64,000 nucleotides of DNA from Salinibacterium sp. NG253 (lineage in GTDB: Bacteria > Actinomycetota > Actinomycetes > Actinomycetales > Microbacteriaceae), in assembly GCF_015864945.1 (NCBI RefSeq), contig NZ_JADYWF010000001.1:930378-994377 (forward strand). The letters are read 5' to 3'. A program made the position numbers and the translations under genes. The notes under the pieces were generated by a model. The model saw only the letters and a list, made by a program, of their open reading frames with translations, was not told the DNA's origin and did no database searches. Within the stretch, counting starts at the first letter, position 1. Each line of letters begins with the position of its first letter. Positions 8,771 through 17,773 of the stretch are shown in pieces.

Positions 8771-9756
8771 TGGAGGCCAGCGAGCGTTTTCTGTTCGGCA
8801 AGGTCTGCTTCGACCATCATCGTGACAAGTTCGGGGAATTTGACGCGCGGCTCCCAGCCGAGTTTTTCTTTCGCCTTCGCCGAGTTGCCCACCAGCAGGT
8901 CGACCTCGGCGGGCCGCATGAAGCGCTCGTCGAAGGTGACGTAGTTGGTCCAGTCGTCAATTCCTACCGCGGCGAAAGCGAAATCGAGAAGCACGCGGAT
9001 GCTTTGCGTCTCTCCCGTCGAAATGACGTAGTCGTCTGCCTCATCCTGCTGCAGCATCAGCCACATTGCTTCGACGTAGTCGCCAGCGAAGCCCCAGTCA
9101 CGCTGAGCATCAATGTTGCCGAGAGTGAGAGTGTCTTGGAGTCCTAGCGAGATTCGCGCAACGGCGCGGGTAACTTTGCGGGTCACAAACTCCGGGCCGC
9201 GGCGCGGGGATTCGTGGTTGAACAGCACGCCAGACGAAGCGTGCATGCCATAGGACTCGCGATAGTTGATGGTCATGTAGTGGCCGTAGACCTTGGCAAC
9301 CCCATACGGCGAGCGCGGCCAGAGCAGGGTGTCTTCGTCTTGCGGAACCGTCTGAACCTTGCCAAACATCTCAGAGCTGGATGCCTGGTAGAACCGAACT
9401 TCTTGGCCGGTAGCGGCAGTGTGCAGTCGCACCGCTTCGAGCGCGTTGAGCACGCCCATTCCGGTAACTTCACTGGTGAGGTGCGCGTTCTCCCACGAGT
9501 ATGCAACGAAAGAAATAGCGCCGAGGTTGTAGAACTCGTCGGGCTTTGCAACGCTCATGGCGCGCATGAGGCTCGACAGGTCGGTGAGGTCCCCCGTGAG
9601 AATTTCAACATCCGGAATCACTCGCTCAAGCAGTTCGCGTTTCGGGTTGTTCTGGCCCCGCATGAGGCCGAAAACTTTGTAGCCCTTAGAGAGCAATAGC
9701 TCAGCAAGGTACAACCCGTCTTGGCCGGTGATTCCGGTAATGAATGCGCGCTTCAT
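8767..9756 (-). CDS. gmd: GDP-mannose 4,6-dehydratase
   Basis: This 329-residue SDR enzyme carries GITGQDG at residues 8-14, [22 protein letters not shown] and the Gmd hallmark [15 protein letters not shown], with [14 protein letters not shown] further on. It converts GDP-D-mannose to GDP-4-keto-6-deoxy-D-mannose, the branch-point intermediate for fucose, rhamnose, perosamine and related sugars. AGAGAG lies just upstream of the ATG. The gene is downstream of manA on the same strand with 143 bases between, and its stop overlaps the start of the paralogue at 7823-8770. No fucose synthase, perosamine aminotransferase or GDP-mannose pyrophosphorylase is recognised in the window. Confidence 0.9.
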   Translation of the reverse strand: MKRAFITGITGQDGLYLAELLLSKGYKVFGLMRGQNNPKRELLERVIPDVEILTGDLTDLSSLMRAMSVAKPDEFYNLGAISFVAYSWENAHLTSEVTGMGVLNALEAVRLHTAATGQEVRFYQASSSEMFGKVQTVPQDEDTLLWPRSPYGVAKVYGHYMTINYRESYGMHASSGVLFNHESPRRGPEFVTRKVTRAVARISLGLQDTLTLGNIDAQRDWGFAGDYVEAMWLMLQQDEADDYVISTGETQSIRVLLDFAFAAVGIDDWTNYVTFDERFMRPAEVDLLVGNSAKAKEKLGWEPRVKFPELVTMMVEADLAEQKTLAGLQ

Positions 9757-9899
9757 AGTGATCTCTCTTGCTTGCAGTCAGCTCTGCCTAGGTTCTGAGC
9801 CAACACGTCGGCCGAAGTAACGCTACTGGAACTTCAACGGTCGTGCAGGGGCGGCAGAAGCCTACGGCGACGCTTCGTCGTGCAGTGCAGACAGCAACA

Positions 9900-11084
9900 C
9901 TATTGCGTTGCCGCCACAAACAACTGACCGGCGCCCCGCACCGTCAGCACACTCTCATCGCCCGTCACGAAAACTGTTTCCCCGCGCGAGAGCGACGTTG
10001 AGTTCTCGCTACCGTCGACAACGAATTGCCCGGCCGTACACAACAGGATTGCCGCACTGTGCAGCTCAAGCGTCGCATCCTTGTCCACTTCAAGAAGCTG
10101 GAAGTCACGCACGGGCGGCCGGAAGACTCGTGCTGTTGCCCCGACGGGCTCGGGGGCGAGATATGGCACCGGGCTCGCCGAGAAGTCGAGAACGCTCAAT
10201 AGTTCGGGAACATCAACGTGCTTCGGCGTGAGTCCACCGCGCAGCACGTTGTCAGACGATGCCATGAGCTCAATGCCCAGTCCGCGCAGATAGGCGTGGA
10301 TGTTGCCCGCGGGCAAAAACAGCGCCTCGCCCTTGGCGAGCGTCACATGGTTCAGCATCAGCGAGATCAACACCCCAGGATCGCCGGCGTAGTAGCCAGC
10401 AAGCTTTCGAACGAGGGCGAACTCGTCGCTCGCTCTGTCAGCTTCGGCGAGCGCCGAAACCCGCTCCACGAGCTCCGGCACTGGCTGCGCGGCAGAGATG
10501 AGCCACTCGAACATCGCCCGCACGTCGGAGTCAGCGCGAGCGAGAGCCAACCACTCGGTGAACAGGGCCGGGTGCGGGGCGCTGCTGGCGGCATCCAATT
10601 CAGCAAGGCGCTCGATGGATGCTCGGGTGTCGGCCATCGAGCGAAAACCGCACAGCGCCTCAAACGTGTCACTCACGGCAACGATGAGTTCTGGCTTAGC
10701 GGACGCGTCTTTGTAGTTGCGGAACGGCGCCGTCAACGGAATGCCTGCCGCGTTCTCACGCGCGAAGCCCTCAGCTGCTTGCTCGGGAGTGGGATGAGCT
10801 TGTAAGGAGAGCGGTGCTCCCGCAGCGAGCACCTTGAGCAGGAAGGGAAGCCGCTCTACGCCCTCGCCCACGACGTGCATGGCGTCGCGCTGGATCCACT
10901 CGTGCAGATCGCTCGCGCCTCCCGCCTGCGCGGGGTCGAGGATAACGCTGGGGCTCCCCGGATGCGCACCGAGCCAGAGCTCCGCCTCGGGCTTTCCCGT
11001 CGGCTCCGTGCCCAGAAGCGCAGAGATTTCGCCAGCAGAACCCCACGCGTAATCGCGAGGCGTATTAGTGATGCCTACAAACAT
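9900..11084 (-). CDS. manA: Mannose-6-phosphate isomerase, class I
   Basis: This 394-residue type I phosphomannose isomerase is a cytosolic zinc enzyme that interconverts fructose-6-phosphate and mannose-6-phosphate. The zinc-site segment PLSLQAHPTPEQA is at about residues 92-104. KPELIVAV follows, and then LFLPAGNIHAYL with GIELMASSDNVLRGG, which are the conserved zinc and active-site regions. The length is normal. It is the first step into the mannose pathway completed by manB and the gmd pair. It is transcribed divergently from the acyl-CoA dehydrogenase gene, with about 108 bases holding both promoters. Confidence 0.92.
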   Translation of the reverse strand: MFVGITNTPRDYAWGSAGEISALLGTEPTGKPEAELWLGAHPGSPSVILDPAQAGGASDLHEWIQRDAMHVVGEGVERLPFLLKVLAAGAPLSLQAHPTPEQAAEGFARENAAGIPLTAPFRNYKDASAKPELIVAVSDTFEALCGFRSMADTRASIERLAELDAASSAPHPALFTEWLALARADSDVRAMFEWLISAAQPVPELVERVSALAEADRASDEFALVRKLAGYYAGDPGVLISLMLNHVTLAKGEALFLPAGNIHAYLRGLGIELMASSDNVLRGGLTPKHVDVPELLSVLDFSASPVPYLAPEPVGATARVFRPPVRDFQLLEVDKDATLELHSAAILLCTAGQFVVDGSENSTSLSRGETVFVTGDESVLTVRGAGQLFVAATQ

Positions 11085-11192
11085 TCAGTCCACTCTTCTC
11101 GAAGCCTTAGCCCAAAGTACCAACCGTCTAGAAACGACGCGTACTCACGCTTTAGGATCGCAGTGATTTCGATAAGCAATGGAGCGAAGACT

Positions 11193-12377
11193 ATGTCATT
11201 TGAGACCCTCAGCAGCGACTTCTACGGCTACGAGAATGCGCTGACCGATCAGGAAAAAGACACCATCCTGAAGCTGCGCGCATTTCTCGATAAAGAGGTG
11301 CGCCCAATTGCCAACGACCTGTGGGCCAAAGCGGAGTTCTTCAACCGCGACGTCGTCGTCAAGGGACTCGCCGACCTCGGACTCTTCGGACTCCCCTGGG
11401 CCGAAACCCAGCAGTTCCCCAACTCAGCCGTCTTCCGTGGCTGGGTAGCGCTTGAGCTCGCTCGTGTCGACGCCAGTGCCGCCACCCTCGTTGGCATGCA
11501 AAACGGTCTCGTCATGGGATCGATTGGTGTTGCCGGTTCACAAGAACAGCGCGATGAGTGGCTGCCCAAGTTTGCTTCAGGCGAACTGCTTGGTGCTTTC
11601 GGCCTGACCGAGCCACTCTCGGGTTCTGACACTGCTCAGGGCCTCCAGACCGTCGCCAAGCGCGAAGGCGACAACTGGATCATCAACGGTGCCAAGCGCT
11701 GGATCGGCAATGGCTCGATCAGCGACGTCACCATCATCTGGGCACGCGACGAAGCCGACAACCAAGTCAAGGGGTTCATCGTTCCTACGAGCACTCCGGG
11801 CTACTCGGCCACCCGTATTGAGAACAAGCAAGCACTGCGCATTGTGCAGAATGCCGACATCGTGCTCGAAGACGTCATCGTGCCGGAGAGCAACCGCCTG
11901 CAGAAGTCCACATCGTTCAGGGACACCGCAGCCGTGCTGCGACTCACTCGCGCAGAAGTGGCGTGGGCCGCGGTCGGAAACTCCATCGGAGCCTACGAAG
12001 CTGCCGTCAAGTACACCGGCGAGCGCATCCAGTTCGGCAAGCCCATCAGCAGCCACCAGCTCGTTCAAGAACACCTGGCGAAGAGCCTCGGCAACATCAC
12101 CGCCTCCATCGGTATGGTGACGCGCGTTTCCGAAATGCTCGACGAGGGCACCCAAAAGGATGAGCACGCGGCCCTTGCCAAGGAATACACAGCAAGTCGC
12201 ATGCGCGAGACCGTCGCCTGGTGCCGCGAAGTGCTTGGTGGCAACGGAATCGTTCTCGACTATGGAGTGATGCGTCACTTTGCCGATGCCGAAGCTATCT
12301 ACTCCTATGAAGGAACTCGCGAAATGAACACGCTCATCGTGGGTCGCGCCATCACAGGCAAGGCAGCATTCGTCTAA
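11193..12377 (+). CDS. Acyl-CoA dehydrogenase, glutaryl-CoA dehydrogenase-like
   Basis: This 394-residue flavoprotein has the acyl-CoA dehydrogenase fold. It contains FGLTEPLSGSDTAQG and WIGNGSISDV in the FAD and substrate region. The C-terminal part reads IYSYEGTREMNTLIVGRAITG, in which the Glu after Tyr matches the catalytic base of glutaryl-CoA dehydrogenases. The start ATG at 11193 is preceded by GGAG; the frame is open further upstream but that part overlaps manA and is not coding. The product may act in lysine or glutarate degradation, although the substrate is not certain. In M. tuberculosis an acyl-CoA dehydrogenase (fadE25) lies near purE-purK in the related backbone. Confidence 0.87.
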   Translation: MSFETLSSDFYGYENALTDQEKDTILKLRAFLDKEVRPIANDLWAKAEFFNRDVVVKGLADLGLFGLPWAETQQFPNSAVFRGWVALELARVDASAATLVGMQNGLVMGSIGVAGSQEQRDEWLPKFASGELLGAFGLTEPLSGSDTAQGLQTVAKREGDNWIINGAKRWIGNGSISDVTIIWARDEADNQVKGFIVPTSTPGYSATRIENKQALRIVQNADIVLEDVIVPESNRLQKSTSFRDTAAVLRLTRAEVAWAAVGNSIGAYEAAVKYTGERIQFGKPISSHQLVQEHLAKSLGNITASIGMVTRVSEMLDEGTQKDEHAALAKEYTASRMRETVAWCREVLGGNGIVLDYGVMRHFADAEAIYSYEGTREMNTLIVGRAITGKAAFV

Positions 12378-12386
12378 TCTTGCGTC

Positions 12387-13715
12387 ATGCGACTTTTAGC
12401 GAGCCCCCGGGCGCGGGCGTGGTTTCTTAGCGCGTCGCTACTAGTCATTTTAGGCGGCGACGCCTGGCGCTACTCCTTCGGCTGGGGTGTTTTTGTCACC
12501 CTAGCCGTGGGGCTTGGCGCAGTGTCGCTGTACATTCTCATTGCCAACCGTCAGCGGTGGAGCATTGGCGGGCTCCCCTATCCCCTCATCGCATTTATGG
12601 CGTTGGCCACGCTCTCACTCGCTTGGTCCTTCTATCCCGGCGCTACCGCACTCGGATTGCTCAATACGTGGCTGACAGTGATCGGCGCACTCGCCGTAGC
12701 AACCAGCTTCTCGTGGCAAGAAATGCTCGACGCTACGGCACGAGCACTCCGCATTCTTCTCGGCTTATCGATCGCTTTTGAGCTACTCGTCGCGACGATC
12801 ATTCGTCACCCTGTCGCTCCACTCGCTCCGCAACCAGAGCTCACCGTCAACCCGGATGGCCCCCTGCCCATCATGTTGCTCTGGTCGCGTAACGTGCTCT
12901 TTGATGCCTTGGATGGCGGCCGGATTCAAGGCATCGTTGGCAACGCCAACCACTTAGGCTTTCTCGCGCTTCTCGCATTAATTGTGTTCGCTATCCAATG
13001 GGCTCAAGGCACCACGAAACGTTTCACATCGATCACGTGGCTGGCGCTGGCTGGCCTAACGCTGTTCTTGGCGAGGTCGGCAACTGTCACGCTTGCACTG
13101 GTTGCCGTGATCGTGACGGCAACCGCGATCCTTATTATCCGTACTCGCCGCACATCTCGATCGAGTGCCGTGGCTCAGATCACCTTTGTCGCACTCACCG
13201 CCGCTGCCATCGCAGCGGCGCTGATGTTCCGTGAATCCGTTTTTGCGTTACTCAGCAAGAGCGAAGATCTCACCGGACGAGCCGAAATTTGGCAGAACGT
13301 CAGCGAGCTTGCGCAACAACGACCCGGCTTCGGCTGGGGGTGGGTCAGCGTCTGGATGCCCTGGGCAGAGCCGTTCGCCGGTCTCGCGCAGCGCAACGGC
13401 GTTGTGCAGGTGCAGGCACACGATGTCTGGCTTGATATTTGGCTCCAGCTCGGATTCGTGGGCGTCGCCTTCTTTGGCGCGCTAGTGCTGACGACGCTGA
13501 TTCGCACGTGGTCACTCGCCACTGACCGGCCCCAGCGCGCTGCCGGTGAACGACTGGCCTTCACCGCCAGCTCGGTCTGGCCCGTGCTCGTCATGATCGC
13601 CCTGGCCGTGCAATCGATCCCCGAAAGCCGCTTGCTTGGGGAATACGGCTTGTACCTACTCGTCATTATTGCGGTGAAGGCGAAACGCCCCGACTGGGCA
13701 GGAGTTCGTCAATGA
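12387..13715 (+). CDS. O-antigen ligase/polymerase family membrane protein (copy 1)
   Basis: This 442-residue polytopic membrane protein has about 11-12 helices. It carries the O-antigen ligase (Wzy/WaaL) family layout: QGIVGNANHLGF in the middle, and a large extracytoplasmic loop with RAEIWQNVSELAQQRPGFGWG before AHDVWLDIWLQLG. It probably polymerises or transfers lipid-linked glycans on the outer face of the membrane; which of the two cannot be told. It begins nine bases after the dehydrogenase stop and overlaps the next gene by ATGA, so it is coupled to a paralogue. Confidence 0.82.
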   Translation: MRLLASPRARAWFLSASLLVILGGDAWRYSFGWGVFVTLAVGLGAVSLYILIANRQRWSIGGLPYPLIAFMALATLSLAWSFYPGATALGLLNTWLTVIGALAVATSFSWQEMLDATARALRILLGLSIAFELLVATIIRHPVAPLAPQPELTVNPDGPLPIMLLWSRNVLFDALDGGRIQGIVGNANHLGFLALLALIVFAIQWAQGTTKRFTSITWLALAGLTLFLARSATVTLALVAVIVTATAILIIRTRRTSRSSAVAQITFVALTAAAIAAALMFRESVFALLSKSEDLTGRAEIWQNVSELAQQRPGFGWGWVSVWMPWAEPFAGLAQRNGVVQVQAHDVWLDIWLQLGFVGVAFFGALVLTTLIRTWSLATDRPQRAAGERLAFTASSVWPVLVMIALAVQSIPESRLLGEYGLYLLVIIAVKAKRPDWAGVRQ

Positions 13716-15010
13716 TTTCCCGCTCCGCCCTGAACACCGCAACGAATGCCGGCGCGGTGATCCTCTCGTCGCCTCGAACGTCCGCAGCGCTCAGCACTGT
13801 CGTCATCGGCACCACGGTAGCGGCATTCTTTCTGCGAACCGTTTTAGGCACTCCTGGCTTTCTCGCCGCCCTGGTGCTGCTCGTCGTGCTTGTCTCGCTG
13901 TCGGCATGGGCGCAGTGGAAGGATATTGGCTGGCGTGCCCTAGTGCCAATTTCACTCATCCTTTTCACGGGCTGGGTCTGGCTCTCCGTGGCATGGTCGC
14001 AGTACCGTGCGGAGAGCGTAGCGAGTGCGCTCTACTTGCTGATGCTCACAATTATGGGCATCTATATCGCCCTGGTGCGCGACACAATCCAAATCGTGCG
14101 GGCTTTTGGTGATGTGCTGAGGGCAGCTCTCGTGGTCTCTCTGGTTTTTGAGATTCTCACGGGCCTCATTTTCGATTCCTCGTTAGATGCGCTTCTGATC
14201 CAAGGAAATTTGGGCACAGCGGAACCAATTCAAGGCATTTTCGGGACTCGGAATCATCTCGGCATGATCGCCCTCATCGCGTTCATTACCTTCGCGATCG
14301 AATACTCAACACGATCCGTCGAACGCAATCTCGCGATCGGTTCACTCATTACAGCGGCGCTAGTTCTCTTGCTGTCGCAGTCTCCGCTCGCCCTCGGGGC
14401 TGGTCTAATCATTGCCGCCGCCACCGGCGCGCTTGTTGCTCTGCGCCGAGTTCCCTCCGGGCGCCGACGCTATTGGCAGATACTTCTGATGGCATTCACC
14501 GCGGCCACCCTGATCCTGAGCTGGCTTTCTCGAACAACAATCGTGGCGTGGTTCGATGCGAGCGACGAACTCGCCTATCGAGTGGGCGTGTGGCGGCAGT
14601 TGTGGACGCTAGAAGACAATTATCGGCTCGAAGGTTGGGGCTGGATCGGTCCGTGGGACGCCACCGTCGCACCGTATCTCGCGTTCAGATCCTTTGATTC
14701 CCGGGTACCCGACTCCGCACACAACGCGTACCTCGATGTATGGTTCCAACTCGGCGTCGTCGGGTTTCTTATTTTTGTCGGACTGCTCGGCTTAGCTTTC
14801 ACGCGCTCATGGCTTTTGGCCTCCCGTCGGCGCAGCATCGTCTTCGCCTGGCCGGCTCTCGTGCTACTGGCGCTAGCTATCGGTGCACTCGCAGAGAGCT
14901 CGATCTTGACCGACTTCGGATGGCTCACTTTCGTCGTGTGCTGCGTCAAAGCGTCGCGAGAGCTCAGCTGGCGCCGTGCACTCGACTCGAGTGTTTCGCC
15001 CGGAATTTAG
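13712..15010 (+). CDS. O-antigen ligase/polymerase family membrane protein (copy 2)
   Basis: This 432-residue polytopic protein is paralogous to the preceding gene. It shares QGIFGTRNHLGM in the middle, RVGVWRQLWTLEDNYRLEGWGWIG in the periplasmic-side loop and SAHNAYLDVWFQLGVVG near the C-terminus. The conserved Arg, His and Asn positions match the ligase/polymerase family. The ATGA overlap with copy 1 suggests the pair may act together or on two related glycans. It converges on galE with three bases between the stop codons. Confidence 0.82.
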   Translation: MISRSALNTATNAGAVILSSPRTSAALSTVVIGTTVAAFFLRTVLGTPGFLAALVLLVVLVSLSAWAQWKDIGWRALVPISLILFTGWVWLSVAWSQYRAESVASALYLLMLTIMGIYIALVRDTIQIVRAFGDVLRAALVVSLVFEILTGLIFDSSLDALLIQGNLGTAEPIQGIFGTRNHLGMIALIAFITFAIEYSTRSVERNLAIGSLITAALVLLLSQSPLALGAGLIIAAATGALVALRRVPSGRRRYWQILLMAFTAATLILSWLSRTTIVAWFDASDELAYRVGVWRQLWTLEDNYRLEGWGWIGPWDATVAPYLAFRSFDSRVPDSAHNAYLDVWFQLGVVGFLIFVGLLGLAFTRSWLLASRRRSIVFAWPALVLLALAIGALAESSILTDFGWLTFVVCCVKASRELSWRRALDSSVSPGI

Positions 15011-15013
15011 GTT

Positions 15014-16000
15014 CTACCACGGCGCAGACGCAGACGCAGACGCAGACTGAGACTGACGAGCATCCCACGCTGAGTTCACGATGTCCTCGACACCGAAGCG
15101 GGCAGTCCACCCTGTGAACGCTGTGATCGCATTGATGTCACCGACGATCGCCGCAGGATCACCCGCACGACGAGGTTGCACATCAGCCAACAGGCGTGTT
15201 CCTGACACTTCGATAAGAGCATCAACGATCTCACGAACGCTCGTACCTATTCCGGTGCCGACATTCAAAATTATGTTTCCCGGGTCGTGCGGAAGGGCAT
15301 CCAAGACAGCCAAGTGCGCTTCAGCAACGTCCACGACATGTACGTAATCACGTACGCACGTGCCGTCTGCGGTGTCATAGTCGTCACCAAAAATTACGGG
15401 CGGCTGATTGTCGGCGATCCGATCAAGACAGATAGGAATTAAGTTGAAGGCCACCGTGTCTGCGAGCTCGGCGCTGCCGGCTCCTGCGACATTGAAGTAG
15501 CGCAGGCTGGCGGCCCTCAATGGCCAGGCCTCGGCCGCGGCTGTAATGATCTGCTCACCGACCAGCTTGGTGGCACCATACGGACTAATGGGCTGCGCTA
15601 GGGCAGCCTCTGAAATCGCACCTGAGGCATTGCCATACACCGCAGCTGACGACGAGAACACGAGCTTGTCAACGCCCGCATTTTCCATGGCCATGAGCAA
15701 CTTGGCGACTGCGCCCACGTTGTCGGCGTAGTAAAGAGCAGGCTTTGCCACGGATTCCCCCACTTGCTTGTGGGCAGCAAAGTGGATGACTGCATCGATC
15801 GCGTTATCTCGGAGCACAGCTTCGATCTCACTCACAGGCGCTGCCGCCAAATCCATCCTGACGAACGGCACATCACGGATTCGATCAGCTTGTCCCGACC
15901 CGAGGTTATCGAGAACAACAACCTCGTCTCCGCGATCAACGAGCAGGCGGACAGTGTGGGCACCGATATAGCCGGCTCCGCCGGTAACGAGAACGCGCAT
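15014..16000 (-). CDS. galE: UDP-glucose 4-epimerase GalE
   Basis: This 328-residue extended SDR has the NAD loop GGAGYIGAHT at residues 7-16, the catalytic SSSAAVYG and PYGATKLVGEQ (Tyr-x-x-x-Lys). RDYVHVVDVAEAHL follows. It interconverts UDP-Glc and UDP-Gal, which feeds UDP-galactopyranose mutase (Glf at 47451) for galactofuranose. The last residues are a low-complexity tail QSQSASASASAPW encoded by a hexanucleotide tandem repeat. It lies just downstream of the CWB2 surface protein on the same strand, 16 bases from its stop to the galE start codon. Confidence 0.92.
   Translation of the reverse strand: MRVLVTGGAGYIGAHTVRLLVDRGDEVVVLDNLGSGQADRIRDVPFVRMDLAAAPVSEIEAVLRDNAIDAVIHFAAHKQVGESVAKPALYYADNVGAVAKLLMAMENAGVDKLVFSSSAAVYGNASGAISEAALAQPISPYGATKLVGEQIITAAAEAWPLRAASLRYFNVAGAGSAELADTVAFNLIPICLDRIADNQPPVIFGDDYDTADGTCVRDYVHVVDVAEAHLAVLDALPHDPGNIILNVGTGIGTSVREIVDALIEVSGTRLLADVQPRRAGDPAAIVGDINAITAFTGWTARFGVEDIVNSAWDARQSQSASASASAPW
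15024..15047. repeat. Four tandem GCAGAC hexamers at the 3' end of galE
   Basis: Four perfect head-to-tail GCAGAC units sit within the last codons of galE and encode the Ser-Ala repeat of its tail. Because the unit length is six, changes in copy number would keep the galE frame. Confidence 0.85.
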
Positions 16001-16016
16001 GAAACCAGTCTAGGAG

Positions 16017-17744
16017 TTAGCAGGTGGTGAGTTTTGCGACTTTACTAGTCAACGCACTGGTGCCTCCGAGAAGTACAACTTTGGTCGCCCCGAGATCCAC
16101 GATGTCTTGAAGCATTGCCTTCGGGACACAGGTCGTTTGCACGATGTAAAGCGGCACTGACTGCGCACCGGCGACCGCTGCACCGGAGAGCGCGTCAGGA
16201 AAGTTGTAGCCGGATGCCAAATAGACGGTATGGGCATCATCGAACGCAGCGTTATTGATTGCAGCCGACACTACGAATCGGTCGCTCCCGGCGATTCTCT
16301 CGACGTTCGATGAGCCCAGCAAAGACTTGAGGCTCGATTCGATACCGCTGCTGACCGCTGCTGTACCGCCAGCAATCTTCACGCTCGTAATTCCCAGCTT
16401 CGTCAAGAGCGATTTCGTTGCCGAATCCAGCTTGGATGAACTGCCGGGAACCAGAATCACAGGGCTACCGTCGGCCGCGGCCGCGGAACTCGCAGAAAGA
16501 GCATCAGCGAAAGTCGTTCCAGTGGCGATATACGCCGACGTGGTCGTTCCTGCCGGGAAGGCAGATTCTGCAATCAGCCGCGAGGATTCGTACCGATCAT
16601 CACCGGAAATACGCGAGACCTTTGATGCATACCCAGCCAGACTGTTATAGACAGTTTTCGAAACTGCTCCCGTTCCTCCGACAACAACTATCTCTGCTGG
16701 TTTCAGTCGTTTCAGTTCAGCACGGGTACTCGACGGAACACTGGACGATGCCACCAAAAGTAGAGGGCCATCGAATAGCGCCGCAGCAGCTGCCGCGCTC
16801 AAGGCATCGGGAAAGTCCGTTCCTGTTACGACGTAGACGCGGTCGATACCGGAGTCGGGGTACGCCTTGGCGGAGAGTGCCGCTGAAACGACGAACCGGT
16901 CGTCTCCACTCACCCGAGAAACGGAAACATCAGGAGTGATGTCGGTGGGGTTGCCGAACCACGAATAGTAGTAGTACCAGAAGTTACGGTTTCCGTAGGA
17001 GGAACAGCTGTCACCGACTCCGCCAAGATTGGCCAACGCTGCTGCATTGGGTACGTACGGCGTGTAGTTGTAGAGGGCTGCGGTTGCGTAGTTAGAGATC
17101 TTTACTGTCTTGCTACCGCAGTTGTTGCTGCCCGGGTAGTAAGCGATGCTGAAAGTGCCAGGTTGCTTGGCGAAGTTAGCGGCCTTGTAAGCCTTGAATT
17201 GACGGGTTCCCGTGAACACCTGATACCCGAACCCCTGCGCTGTCTCTGAGCAACCACCGTCGTCTGGGCATCCATAGCCAAGCGCATTGTTGATGTTCCA
17301 CGAGGAGGGGTTGGAGTTAGTGATCAGCCCTTGCTCTTTTTGCAGAGTAACTAAGATGACTTTCGCGCTGATCCCGCATGCGACCTGTGCCCGATAAATA
17401 ATCGTCGACGCTAGGAGGTTGTCTCCGCCCTTGATCTCTTCACAAATCAAGTTACCGGTGGTCTGCGAGGTTTCTTTCGCTCGCGTCTCGACGTCTTGGC
17501 GCAGGGTCTTGAGCGCACCAGAATTCGCGTTCAAGAATGCCTGAATTTCACTTTGAGTCATCGCGGAACCGTCGTAGAACTCGTCGTCGCTAATGATGTT
17601 TCCCGGGTCGAACTCGCTGCCGCTGATGGCATAAGTAGCGGTCGCTGGAGCTGAGACGACAGCACCTGTCGCCAGCATGGCTACAGCCGCGGCGATAGCC
17701 GCGACTCGGTAAATTCCGGCTCTGGCCGTCAAAAAAGTGTGCAT
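16017..17744 (-). CDS. Secreted protein with lytic-like N-terminal domain and three cell-wall-binding repeat 2 units
   Basis: This protein of about 575 residues has a signal peptide over roughly the first 35 residues. The domain at about 40-270 includes ILVTLQKEQGLITNSNPS, NALGYGCPDDGGC and SSYGNRNFWYYYYSWFG and is common in actinobacterial surface proteins. Three CWB2 repeats follow at about residues 280-575, each starting with R[VI][SA]G[DS]DR[FY]. The E in KEQGLI recalls a lytic transglycosylase catalytic Glu (inference). The ATG at 17744 is preceded by GGGGGA; a TTG at 17759 would add five residues. It is probably anchored non-covalently to the wall polymer made by the surrounding genes. 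Confidence 0.8.
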   Translation of the reverse strand: MHTFLTARAGIYRVAAIAAAVAMLATGAVVSAPATATYAISGSEFDPGNIISDDEFYDGSAMTQSEIQAFLNANSGALKTLRQDVETRAKETSQTTGNLICEEIKGGDNLLASTIIYRAQVACGISAKVILVTLQKEQGLITNSNPSSWNINNALGYGCPDDGGCSETAQGFGYQVFTGTRQFKAYKAANFAKQPGTFSIAYYPGSNNCGSKTVKISNYATAALYNYTPYVPNAAALANLGGVGDSCSSYGNRNFWYYYYSWFGNPTDITPDVSVSRVSGDDRFVVSAALSAKAYPDSGIDRVYVVTGTDFPDALSAAAAAALFDGPLLLVASSSVPSSTRAELKRLKPAEIVVVGGTGAVSKTVYNSLAGYASKVSRISGDDRYESSRLIAESAFPAGTTTSAYIATGTTFADALSASSAAAADGSPVILVPGSSSKLDSATKSLLTKLGITSVKIAGGTAAVSSGIESSLKSLLGSSNVERIAGSDRFVVSAAINNAAFDDAHTVYLASGYNFPDALSGAAVAGAQSVPLYIVQTTCVPKAMLQDIVDLGATKVVLLGGTSALTSKVAKLTTC

Positions 17745-17773
17745 TCTGCAATCCCCCAAGCAAACACGCGTTG

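Noticed and set aside
15024-15060. Tandem repeats as a possible CRISPR array
   Set aside because: The units are six bases without spacers and lie inside the galE coding sequence.
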